In this document: in pieces, positions 1 to 7,884 of the stretch | How the letters are laid out: every line of letters starts with the position of its first letter | Position numbering within the stretch: position 1 is the stretch's first letter | From: JAMQPK01 sp963761975 | GTDB lineage: Bacteria > Acidobacteriota > Vicinamibacteria > Vicinamibacterales > JAMQPK01 | Assembly (NCBI GenBank): GCA_963761975.1 | Contig: CAVXIR010000004.1 | Span: forward strand, 1,736,001-1,800,000 | Length of the DNA: 64,000 nt | Direction of reading: 5' to 3' | Program-made: the position numbers and the translations under genes | Notes under the pieces: model-generated | Seen by the model: the letters and a program-made list of their open reading frames with translations, nothing else | Told to the model about the DNA's origin: nothing | Databases searched by the model: none

Positions 1-327
1 GTGAAGAATCATCCGGCACTGAAAGGGCTGACGATTCCGAAGACTGGACAGAACGGAGCGGTCGGTCTGCTTGTGACCAAGACGCTCGTCATCATGGGCG
101 ATCCGCAGGCGACGACTACGCCGCGCGGCCGCGGCGCCATGCTTCGCGCGTATGACAAGATGACGGGAGCGCAGGTAGGTGCGGTGTTCATCCCTGCGCC
201 GCAGAGCGGCTCGCCGATGTCTTACAGCATCGACGGCCGCCAGTACATCATCGTGGCTGTGAGCGGAGGGGCGTACTCTGGGCGAGTACATCGCGTTCAG
301 GCTGCCGCAGTAGATCTAAAGATCTAG
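1..327 (+). CDS. C-terminal part of a PQQ-dependent dehydrogenase (cut by window edge)
   Basis: The 108 residues visible match the last propeller blade of membrane or periplasmic quinoprotein (glucose-type) dehydrogenases: a stretch GDPQATTTPRGRGAMLRAYD followed by an SPMSYSIDGRQYIIVAVSGG segment is typical of that family's C-terminus. Such enzymes oxidise sugars or alcohols with PQQ in the periplasm. The true start lies upstream of the window, so the first GTG is not taken as a start. The last codons (DLKI) and the TAG stop are formed by the GATCTA-type repeat that fills the following spacer, so the natural end of the protein may have been overwritten by the repeat. Confidence 0.75.
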   Translation: MKNHPALKGLTIPKTGQNGAVGLLVTKTLVIMGDPQATTTPRGRGAMLRAYDKMTGAQVGAVFIPAPQSGSPMSYSIDGRQYIIVAVSGGAYSGRVHRVQAAAVDLKI

Positions 328-466
328 GGATCTAAAGATCTGGAGATCTAGAAATCCAGAGATCCTTGAGACCTAGAGATCGAGCGCGCGTTTCGCCGCG
401 CGCGCTCGATCACTAAGTTCCCTAGATCACTAGATCCCCAGATCACTAGATCCCTAGATCACTGAG
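300..466. repeat. GATC/CTAG-dense word array in a convergent spacer
   Basis: About thirteen GATC tetramers lie within roughly 160 bp, arranged as variants of the word GATCTA(A/G)A on the left and CTAGATCACTA on the right, so the two halves are loosely complementary. A perfect hairpin sits in the middle (separate entry). The spacer separates two convergent genes. Similar GATCTAGA-type arrays recur at 60272-60326 and 60786-60859. Confidence 0.8.
378..411. terminator. Perfect 13-bp hairpin, probable bidirectional terminator
   Basis: Arms GATCGAGCGCGCG (378-390) and CGCGCGCTCGATC (399-411) are perfectly complementary around an 8-nt loop. The position between the converging ends of the PQQ dehydrogenase and the cytochrome-porin gene fits a terminator serving both strands, although no clear T-tract follows the stem on either side. 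Confidence 0.55.
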
Positions 467-1564
467 TTACAAGTACAAGTGCAACTGGCTCATCACCGTG
501 TGCGTGACGAAGTCGTTGCGCCTGTTCTTGTCACGGTAGTACGCCACGTCGATATTCCAGTGCGTGCGCGGAAGAATGTTCGCTTCGAGCTTGTACCTGA
601 GGAAGCCTGGTGTGGCGCCGGCTTCGGTCCGAATCTGCGGTGAAAATTTCAGCCAGATTCCGCGAAAGGCCTCGACCGACGTTTCGTTGACGAAGACCAC
701 GGAATCTCCGTCGGTCTCGTCCCGAAATCGCCCGTCGACCTGCGTCCAGATGGTGACCCGTGAGGCCAGCGAAAATCCATACGCCAGCCCCGCCGCGCCG
801 TTGCTCACTTCGCGTGGCGATTCGGTTCGGTAGATCCCCGACCCCACCAGCACGTTTCTCGAGTTCAGATCGAACTGCACGCGGCCACTCGTCGTGAACG
901 GATTGTCTCCCGGCTCGTTCAACACCGACTCGGCTCGACCCGGACCGACGGAAACCTGCACCAGGCTTTTCTGCGTGGTGTGGCTGACCTCGGCACCAAA
1001 CACCTGATCGTATTTGTCGAATCCGAGATTCACGCGGGTGTAGGACGTGTGATCGGCAAATCTGATCCCATACGCCGGAAAGAACCGTCCCGCGCGTACG
1101 GCCCACTGACCGGTGATCTGTTTGCCGCCCCAATACTCGTACGAGTAGAAGTCGCCGCCGGCGATTTCCGGCCGACGGCCTGCCTGCCCATAGAACGTCC
1201 AGCCCTTCGCCTGAACGGCTGCGAGCACATCAGCATTCATCAGCAGAAACCGGTCAGACGTCCCACCGGGGAAGGAGACGTGCAGTTGTGTGGGCCTCGC
1301 GTCAATCCCGAGATCGACGGGACCAAGCGCGTCACCGAACATGCCCCACAGAAATCGCTCGGAGTCGCCACTTGTCGTCGACAACTCCAAGCGCGACTGC
1401 ACGCGACCGTAGGGCGTAAGCAAGCCGCCTCCAGTCGGGGAATAGTGGCAGGTCGTGCAGCGCGTTTCTCCCTTTGACAAAAAGATCGGCTCGGCGGAAG
1501 CGGTTTCGTCATAGAGCACGAACCCGCACACCACGAGCATGAACAGAAGTAGGCGTCGAGTCAT
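467..1564 (-). CDS. Predicted outer-membrane beta-barrel protein with one N-terminal c-type heme (Cyc2-like cytochrome-porin candidate)
   Basis: The 365-residue product starts with a Sec signal peptide (about residues 1-24), followed directly by a single heme c site CTTCH and the segment YSPTGGGLLTPYGR. The remaining ~310 residues have the alternating aromatic and polar pattern of outer-membrane strands and end in HLYL. A CxxCH-x(n)-LTPxGR start followed by a barrel is the architecture of fused monoheme cytochrome-porins such as Cyc2, which move electrons across the outer membrane; sequence identity to Cyc2 cannot be judged here. The gene follows the Rieske gene by 9 bp, so the two are probably co-transcribed. 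Alternative: a secreted multistrand protein of unknown role that merely carries a heme. Confidence 0.6.
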   Translation of the reverse strand: MTRRLLLFMLVVCGFVLYDETASAEPIFLSKGETRCTTCHYSPTGGGLLTPYGRVQSRLELSTTSGDSERFLWGMFGDALGPVDLGIDARPTQLHVSFPGGTSDRFLLMNADVLAAVQAKGWTFYGQAGRRPEIAGGDFYSYEYWGGKQITGQWAVRAGRFFPAYGIRFADHTSYTRVNLGFDKYDQVFGAEVSHTTQKSLVQVSVGPGRAESVLNEPGDNPFTTSGRVQFDLNSRNVLVGSGIYRTESPREVSNGAAGLAYGFSLASRVTIWTQVDGRFRDETDGDSVVFVNETSVEAFRGIWLKFSPQIRTEAGATPGFLRYKLEANILPRTHWNIDVAYYRDKNRRNDFVTHTVMSQLHLYL

Positions 1565-1573
1565 GAAATTTAC

Positions 1574-2047
1574 CTAGAGGGTAATTGTCAGTACGCTATT
1601 CGTAAATTGTGTGTTGAACTGACGGAGCCGTTGGGGGGCCGGTCCCTGCACCACGGCACCGCTGGTGTTGTATTGCGACCCGTGGCACGGGCACACGAAT
1701 GTTCCCGACTGAAACCCCGACACGATGCACTGCTCGTGAGTACATACGGCGGTGAAGGCGTTGAACGTGTCTTGGCCCGTACGAGCCACGAGAAAGCTGC
1801 TTTGCCCGCTCTGGACCAAAGCCGCACTCCCTACCGAGGAAAGTGGCGAAGCGGCGTCGATATTGACCGTGATCGTGTTGCCCGAGGCAGTTCCGCTGAC
1901 TTGGGTCAGTTGCGGGACATTTGACCCACCGCCGCTCGGCCCCCCCGGGTTGCCGCCGCCGCCGCATCCCTCGAGGAGCGACGCCACGGTCACAAATGAA
2001 ATTGCATGAGCACAAAATTCCCGTCGTGTGGTTTTCTCGTTGTCCAT
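1574..2047 (-). CDS. Tat-exported Rieske [2Fe-2S] protein
   Basis: The 157-residue protein carries a Tat-like leader (TTRREFC), a hydrophobic segment and a lipobox-like LLEGC followed by glycines, suggesting a lipid-anchored periplasmic protein. The two Rieske ligand boxes are complete: CTHEQC and CPCHGS. Such proteins pass electrons from quinol or small oxidoreductases to cytochromes. I chose the ATG at 2047 because the leader begins there; an in-frame extension to 2173 lacks support. It is the first gene of a pair with the downstream cytochrome-porin candidate, which suggests that the Rieske protein is its periplasmic electron partner (inference). Confidence 0.8.
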   Translation of the reverse strand: MDNEKTTRREFCAHAISFVTVASLLEGCGGGGNPGGPSGGGSNVPQLTQVSGTASGNTITVNIDAASPLSSVGSAALVQSGQSSFLVARTGQDTFNAFTAVCTHEQCIVSGFQSGTFVCPCHGSQYNTSGAVVQGPAPQRLRQFNTQFTNSVLTITL

Positions 2048-2141
2048 GCGGGGCACGCGGTGCAAGCCATGTGCCCGGCGGCAAGTCTCGTGGACACCTG
2101 GCGAACCGACAGGCTCCAGAAGTGGTATTGTCGATTTCGCA

Positions 2142-3018
2142 ATGATTTCCCGAGGGGCACGGATCGCTGCCATCCTTTTGCCACTTTTGTGGATGGCAAC
2201 AGTGGCGCGCTCTCAGCAGGGACAGCGCCCTCTTCAGGTGTCATTCGCGCCAGTAACAATCCGGCAAGGCGACGTCGTGCGCGTCGAGATAGAAAATGCG
2301 GACGCTGGCGGCCACGTGACGGCGCAGGTGCTCGGTCAGGATCTCAATCTCGAGTACGACCCGCGTCAGCAAAAATGGCGAGCTTTTGTCGGCGTCGATC
2401 TCGAGACCGCGCCCGGGTCATACTCCATGGTCATTCAACACAGCGGCAGGTACTTCGCCGGCGACGCGCACGGTGCGAGTCGTGCCGAGAGAATTCCGCA
2501 TACGGCGCCTGAAGGTCGCACCCGAGTTTGTCGATCCGCCGCCCGAAACGCTCGAGCAGATCGCCCGCGACAGCAAGGCGCTCGCCGGTGCGTACGCCCG
2601 CACCTCTCCAAAGCAATGGACAGGCGCGTTCGTGCTGCCGATCGCCAGCAAGCCCAACAGCAATTTCGGCACGCGCAGTTATTACAACGGCGAACGTCGT
2701 GCACCACATGCCGGCGTCGATTTCCCAGGCGAACCGGGTACACCCGTCCGCGCCGGCAATCACGGAACGATTGCGCTTGCTGATCCGTTGTACTTCACCG
2801 GCAACACAATCGTGATCGATCACGGAGCTCGGCTCTTCTCAGTGTTCGCGCACTTGTCTGCGTTCAGAGTGAGCCTGGGCGATGTGGTGGAGCCGCACAC
2901 GATCGTGGGGCTCGTCGGCAGCACGGGCCGCGTGACCGGCCCGCATCTTCACTGGAGTGTGCGCCTGAACGGCGCCCGCGTCGATCCGCTCTCGTTGATG
3001 ACTGCGACCCGCGAGTAG
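2142..3018 (+). pseudogene. M23 (LytM) family metallopeptidase, frame interrupted near 2463-2472
   Basis: A signal peptide (MISRGARIAAILLPLLWM...) leads into a beta-rich N-terminal domain in one frame. From about 2465 the homologous continuation (TVRVVPREFRIRRLKV) lies in the +1 frame and runs to the stop at 3018. The C-terminal half holds the M23 zinc motifs HAGVDF and HLHW. M23 enzymes cut peptidoglycan cross-bridges in the periplasm. The frame change falls in GACGCGCACGG and both halves remain well conserved, so a one-base sequence error or a very recent mutation is likely. The gene diverges from the Rieske gene and is followed after 2 bp by the next ORF. Confidence 0.75.
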
Positions 3019-3020
3019 AG

Positions 3021-3329
3021 ATGTACCTGGTTCAGATTCTTCTTCCCGTGTACGACAACCACGGACAGGCATTCGACGCGCACGAGTACGTAGAGCTGCG
3101 TTCGGAGCTGGCCGATCGATTCGGAGGCGTCACCGCGTACACGCGCGCACCAGCGCGCGGCATGTGGAAAGACGACGCCGGTGGAACAACACGCGACGAT
3201 ATCGTGATTATCGAAGTGATGACTGAAGACCTGGATCGCGCGTGGTGGACCAACTTCAGGAAACAGCTTGAGAAGAGATTTCGTCAGGAGAACGTCGTCG
3301 TTCGCGCGCTGACGAGCGCGCTCATCTGA
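3021..3329 (+). CDS. Small conserved hypothetical protein, 102 aa
   Basis: The ATG lies 2 bp after the LytM stop, suggesting co-transcription. The sequence opens with MYLVQILLPVYDNHG and has alternating beta and alpha character compatible with a small ferredoxin-like fold, including the stretch DIVIIEVMTEDLDRAW. There is no signal peptide or membrane segment. I do not recognise a named family. Its 3' end overlaps the convergent TPR gene by 8 bp. Confidence 0.7.
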   Translation: MYLVQILLPVYDNHGQAFDAHEYVELRSELADRFGGVTAYTRAPARGMWKDDAGGTTRDDIVIIEVMTEDLDRAWWTNFRKQLEKRFRQENVVVRALTSALI

Positions 3330-4032
3330 CGCCTTCGGCGGCCATGACGTCGGCCACGTCGGGCAGCAGCCGTTTCGCCTCTTGTATGTCCGCCTGGCCG
3401 CCCGCGTCGCCTTTCCTCTGGCGCGCGAGGCCGCGGCCAAACAGGGCCAGCGCGTATTCGCTGCCGTGCCCGATTTCGCGATTCAGCCTGAACGCCTCGT
3501 CGAAGTCGCTGATGGCGAGATCGAACAAGCGCTGATCGGTCCGCGCCAACCCTCGATTCCGATACGCGTTCGCGTAGTCGCGATCGTGCTCGATGGCTTC
3601 GTCGAAATCGGCGGCGGCCCGGCCAGACTCGCCGATTTCGAGAAAAACGACGCCTCGATTGTTGTACGCGTGGGCGTATTGCGGGTTCAGCCGGATCGCT
3701 TCGTCGTAGTCGCGGATGGCCTTGTCGAGGTCGTTCAGCGCACGGTAGGCATTGCCACGGTTGTTGAACGCGTCAGCGGCATTCGGGTTCAACCGTATTG
3801 CCTCGTCGTAGTCCCGCAGGGCAAGCCCGAGATCGCCCAGGCGACGATAGGCGATGCCCCGGTTGACGAAGGCGCCATCATTCGTTGGATCCAAAAAGAT
3901 GATTGATGTGCAGGCCTCGATTGCCGCCGGAGTCGTGTCAGCCACACACTGACGCCAACTATTCGATTGTGCACCAGTATCGGCGATCGCTATCAGGCAG
4001 ACAATCGCCAGGATTTGTACACGCGAAACCAC
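3322..4032 (-). CDS. Secreted tetratricopeptide-repeat protein
   Basis: A signal peptide (residues 1-21, ending in DTGAQ) precedes four to five TPR units with the classic pattern AFNNRGNAYRALNDLDKAIRDYDEAIRLNP, here cited only in part: NNRG and DYDEAIRLNP recur about every 34 residues. TPR arrays act as protein-binding scaffolds. Two cysteines in the N-terminal segment (QCVADTTPAAIEAC) could form a disulfide in the periplasm. Length is 236 residues. No partner is evident from neighbours. Confidence 0.8.
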   Translation of the reverse strand: MVSRVQILAIVCLIAIADTGAQSNSWRQCVADTTPAAIEACTSIIFLDPTNDGAFVNRGIAYRRLGDLGLALRDYDEAIRLNPNAADAFNNRGNAYRALNDLDKAIRDYDEAIRLNPQYAHAYNNRGVVFLEIGESGRAAADFDEAIEHDRDYANAYRNRGLARTDQRLFDLAISDFDEAFRLNREIGHGSEYALALFGRGLARQRKGDAGGQADIQEAKRLLPDVADVMAAEGVR

Positions 4033-4105
4033 CGTATTCGTTGATACGACAGTGACTGCGGCACCGTTTCGGTTGTCCGGGTTCGCTTCAGACGCGATGA
4101 CCGCA

Positions 4106-4615
4106 CTACAGGGGCGCCGGATGCAGATCTAATATGCCGTGACGGCTTGTCTCGGTCTGCTTGCCGGTCACCATGGCGGTTGTTGCACCAAACAGCCGGG
4201 AGATCCGCCAGCGCGGCATCAGCCAGTATTCGGCTCGCGCGACACGAACAGCGACGAGCACGATCTCAGGGTCCTGGGCGCCCTGGGGAAACCACGCCCG
4301 GAAGCTCGGTTTCCACAGCCGTTGTAACTTGACATCGTCGCGAATGACGACAGCCGTGCCCTGCACGGATACGAAACGGTCGCAATTCTTTGATTGAAAC
4401 GCGATGGTGGCTTGCGGGTTGTGGACCAGCTCCCACGCCTTGCGGGAGTGGCGGTCGGTGAGGAACCACAGCCAGCCGCCCTCGTCGATGTCGTGCACCA
4501 TCATCGGCCGGCTGTGCGTAACGCCGCCCGAGGTTTGCGTGGTGAGCATGCCGACCGGCATGCCCTTCAGCAGCCGGCGCAATTGACGAATGCTCCGCGG
4601 TACGTAGGTGCGCAT
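4106..4615 (-). CDS. Pyridoxamine 5'-phosphate oxidase-like FMN protein (general stress protein 26 type)
   Basis: The 169-residue product has the split-barrel FMN-binding pattern of this family: GMLTTQTSGGVTHSRPM near the N-terminus, LWFLTDRHSRKAWEL in the middle, and a C-terminal EYWLMP motif typical of GS26-type proteins. Members bind FMN or F420 or deazaflavin and may act as reductases under stress; the substrate is unknown. The start at 4615 is chosen because the family begins close to this point; an upstream in-frame extension to 4798 has unrelated composition. It is divergent to the penicillin-binding protein gene. Confidence 0.75.
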   Translation of the reverse strand: MRTYVPRSIRQLRRLLKGMPVGMLTTQTSGGVTHSRPMMVHDIDEGGWLWFLTDRHSRKAWELVHNPQATIAFQSKNCDRFVSVQGTAVVIRDDVKLQRLWKPSFRAWFPQGAQDPEIVLVAVRVARAEYWLMPRWRISRLFGATTAMVTGKQTETSRHGILDLHPAPL

Positions 4616-4714
4616 ATTCAAGTGGCGTTTCCGCGAGCAACGTCGATGCCAGATTTCTGCCATCGCGGCGGCGCTGGCCTTCTGCTTGCAACTCCTTGAA
4701 AACAGGATGTGAGC

Positions 4715-6786
4715 ATGAAGAGAGTCAGGACCGTTGCACGCTTTTTCTGCTGGTTCGTAGTGGGAGCAATCTTCGCGCTCTGTCTTGGATCGCTGCAAGT
4801 TTTTTCGACCGGGCTCGATCGCCTCACGCTCAATCTTCGGCTCGACCTGGCACCCGAGGCCTCACTAGTTTACGACCGTCACGGAAATCTGGTGTCGTCG
4901 TTCGCGAGCGAGGATCGCACGAACGTTGCGCTCGACCGCGTCTCACCGGCCATGATCTCGGCGGTCCTTGCTGCCGAAGATCAGCATTTCTTCCGGCATG
5001 CCGGCATGGATCTCATCGGCGTGGCTCGCGCGGCCTGGGTCGACCTGAAGGCGCGCGCGGTCAAGCAAGGCGGCAGCACGATTACACAGCAGCTCATCCG
5101 CCATGTGGCGCTCACGCGCGACCGGAATTTGTACCGAAAGATCAAAGAGGCGCTGCTCGCTGTTCGCCTCGAACGCCGGTTCAACAAGGAGAAGATCCTC
5201 GAGGCCTATCTCAATCGTATCTATCTCGGCAACGGTCACTACGGCGTGGAGGCCGCGGCACGAGGCTACCTCGCCAAGTCGGCCTCCGAGCTCACCGTCG
5301 CCGACAGCGCGCTCCTGGCGGGCGTCATTCCGTGCCCGTCGGTCTGCTCGCCCCGCATCTCGCTCGACATTGCAAGAAACCGGCGCAACAACGTGCTGAG
5401 AAATATGCGAAAGAACGGCGCCATCAGCGAGCCGGAATATCTGGAGGCGATGTCCACCAGCATCGCCCTCGTGCCTGAGCGGCACGACGCTTATTCGTCA
5501 GCACATCACGACAGCATGACACATGGCGAAAATGGCGCCACGGGCCTCCATTTTGTGGAGGCGGTGCGCCGGCAAGTGATGGAACAGTACGGCGCGGAAG
5601 CGGTACTGAAAGGCGGATTGCGGATCCACACGACCATGGATCTGACTCTGCAGCGGCACGCAGAAGACGCAGTCGGGGCCAGGTTGTTGCAGCTCGACAA
5701 GACCGGCAGCCTCGAAGGCGCACTCGTCGCCATCGATCCGCGTACGGGCGAAGTGCTGGCGCTGGTTGGCGGACGTGACTTTCATACGAGCTCGTTCAAC
5801 CGCGCCGTTCAGGCACAGCGACAGCCGGGCTCTGCGTTCAAACCGCTGTTGTTCGCGGCCGCGATCGAGCAGGGCTATACGCCGAGCTCGCTCCTCACCG
5901 GCATGGATACGCCGATTCCCACGACGCAAGGCGCGTGGTTGCCATCCGAAGGACACGAGGCGGGCAGTTACACGCTGCGGCGGGCGCTGACCATCTCGAG
6001 CAATCGTGCGGCCGTCCGAGTGATGCAGCTGGTCGGCATCAGCACGACGCAGACCTACGCGCGCCGCCTGGGCATCAGCTCACCGTTGCCCGCTGTGCCG
6101 TCGCTCGCGCTGGGGACAGGCGAGGTGACGCTTGTTGATTTGACCTCCGCATATGGGGCGTTCGCCAACAGCGGCATCATCGCGCCGCATACGCTCATTT
6201 CGCGTATCGAAGATCGCAGCGGCACCGTCATCTGGCAAAACACGCTCAGCCGCCATCCGTATCGCGCCCTTCGGACGGGCACGGCCTATCTGATGTCGAG
6301 CATGCTGGCCGACGCGATCAACTACGGCACGGGCGCGCGTGCGAGGACGGAAGGCTTCAAGCTGCCGGCAGCCGGCAAGACCGGAACAACGGACGATTAT
6401 GGCGACGCATGGTTGTCGGCTATACGCCGAATCTCGTCGCCGGCGTCTGGTTTGGATACGACGAAAAGAAGACCATCATGAAGCGGGGGTTTGCCGCAAC
6501 CGTCGCCGTTCCTGCATGGGCGCGCTTCATGATGAAGGCAACCGAAGGCAGCAAACCGGATTGGTTCGACATGCCCGCCGACGTCGAGCGTGTCTCGGTG
6601 TGCCGCACGACTGGTAAGCGCGCCACCGCGGCATGCAGGATCGCGTCTGCGGAGGATGGACAGCCGAATGTCTACCAGGACCTGTTCATGCTGGGCACGG
6701 GACCGTATGAAACCTGTGCAGGCATTCACACGGACCCGCCGCCACTGGAGCCGAGTCCTACGACGGTTCCTTTTGCCGTGTTTTGA
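4715..6786 (+). pseudogene. Class A penicillin-binding protein (bifunctional transglycosylase/transpeptidase), frame break near 6412
   Basis: The protein has an N-terminal membrane anchor (about residues 5-28), a GT51 glycosyltransferase domain (EDQHFFRHAG, GGSTITQQL, LNRIYLGNG) and a transpeptidase domain with SAFK, SSN and KTGTTDD motifs, so all catalytic motifs are present. It polymerises and cross-links peptidoglycan. Shortly after KTGTTDDYGDAW the reading frame shifts: the expected continuation VGYTPNLVAGVWFGYDEKK lies in another frame starting at 6409 and runs to 6786. A single missing base in TGGTTGTCGG would explain it. An in-frame GTG at 4709 is an alternative start; an AGGA motif lies just upstream. 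Confidence 0.8.
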
Positions 6787-6931
6787 CGATGGCCCCCATC
6801 ACGCCGAGGCCGACGGCCGCGATCGAAATGACCGCAATCCAGGTCGAGCTGAGCCCCGCCAAGTTGGCGCCATATGCCAGCGCGCCAACGACCAGAACGA
6901 CGCCGATCATGTAGACAAAGAAATTAGTCAT
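6758..6931 (-). CDS. Small two-helix membrane protein, 57 aa
   Basis: This short ORF starts with ATG at 6931 and reads MTNFFVYMIGVVLVVGALAY, then a short GANLAGLSS turn, a second hydrophobic segment (TWIAVISIAAVGLGVMGAI) and a basic tail VKTRQKEPS. Two clean membrane segments, a charged tail and a tight fit in the gap support it as real. Its 3' end overlaps the end of the penicillin-binding protein gene by 29 bp on the opposite strand. It lies 37 bp downstream of the next minus-strand gene and may be expressed with it. Function unknown. Confidence 0.65.
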   Translation of the reverse strand: MTNFFVYMIGVVLVVGALAYGANLAGLSSTWIAVISIAAVGLGVMGAIVKTRQKEPS

Positions 6932-6968
6932 GCCAGGTCGCGATGCACCTCACATGCCAGTATGGTGT

Positions 6969-7805
6969 TCACTGTTTGAGGTGGATGTTCTCTTCGGTGT
7001 CCACCGTAAACCGTCGGTAATTGCTGTAGGTGGCCTCGCCTGAAGACACGACGACCAGATTGCGGTTTGTATATCTTTCAGTCATCTTCGACGGCACGGC
7101 AAACCCCATCCGGTCATCGTGGTCGAAGGTGACGTCGAGTGTTCCCGTGACGCCCATTCCGGGGTCAACGCTGGCTTCGGCCCTCAGAATCCTTCCGGTC
7201 GCCAGGTCAATCCATGCGCGCCCGCGCGAAGGAACATCTTTGCGGTCGCGTGTCCTGACAATCGTCGGGCTGCCGACTTCCTGATATCGAACGACCCACA
7301 CTCGAGTGCCGTCCATGCTGGTTTCGCTGTTCTTGGAAAACCGCATGCGATCTCGATGGCGGCCGTCGAGCAGCTCGAGCACGACGGCGGGATCGTTGGT
7401 AGTGCGCACAATTGGCCCGATGTTATAGCGGGCGCTTTCTTCGGCGATCAGGCGCGCCTGCTGCAGCGCATGGGCCGACGGTTTGGCGAGCAGCTCCGTC
7501 AGACGGCGCGCCGAGTCTGTGACCTGCTTGCCGTCTACCGAAAGCACCTCGCGGAACCCGAGCCATTCCGAATCACCCTGAACCTGGATGAGGCCATAGT
7601 CGGAGACGAGCAGACGCTGGCTTCGCCGCATGCCCGACCCGAAGCGCTGTTGATATCGTTCCGTCGCGATCATGGCCGGCAGCTGCTTCGCGTATTCATT
7701 GAGATACGCATGCATCCGCGCGAGCACGTCCTCGAGCCTTGGCTCCGTCTGCGCGTGCAGCAGCACCGTCGAAAGCGCGATGATGACCGAGAGCGCGGTT
7801 CTCAT
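6969..7805 (-). CDS. Secreted conserved hypothetical protein, 278 aa
   Basis: The start MRTALSVIIALSTVLLHAQ is a Sec signal peptide; the mature part begins with TEPRLEDVLARMHAYLNEYA. No cofactor motif or named family is recognised. The C-terminal half (RAWIDLATGRILRAEASVDP and the end FTVDTEENIHLKQ) resembles lipid-carrier-like outer-membrane sensor proteins in general style, but this is only an impression. I chose ATG 7805 over an in-frame start at 7829 because it begins the signal peptide. A GC-rich repeat leader (7811-7875) lies immediately upstream. Confidence 0.7.
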   Translation of the reverse strand: MRTALSVIIALSTVLLHAQTEPRLEDVLARMHAYLNEYAKQLPAMIATERYQQRFGSGMRRSQRLLVSDYGLIQVQGDSEWLGFREVLSVDGKQVTDSARRLTELLAKPSAHALQQARLIAEESARYNIGPIVRTTNDPAVVLELLDGRHRDRMRFSKNSETSMDGTRVWVVRYQEVGSPTIVRTRDRKDVPSRGRAWIDLATGRILRAEASVDPGMGVTGTLDVTFDHDDRMGFAVPSKMTERYTNRNLVVVSSGEATYSNYRRFTVDTEENIHLKQ

Positions 7806-7810
7806 CGTTT

Positions 7811-7875
7811 CGTCGCGGGGCCCCAACACCCGCTCCTCGCCGCTCGCTTGCGGGGCCCCATTGCCCCGCGCCGCT
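7811..7875 (-). repeat. GC-rich leader repeat (copy A) in front of a start codon
   Basis: Read on the minus strand, the element ends in GGGGCCCCGCGAC only 6 nt before the ATG at 7805 and contains a second GGGGCCCCGC block plus GCGAGCGGCGAGGAG. Related elements precede the ankyrin gene (21627-21680) and the SWIB gene (62697-62756). See the findings for the shared architecture. Confidence 0.65.
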
Positions 7876-7884
7876 CGCGGCTCA

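Noticed and set aside
4618..4833. Small minus-strand gene in the spacer before the penicillin-binding protein
   Set aside because: No motif, no ribosome site and it overlaps the likely promoter; best seen as an upstream extension artefact.
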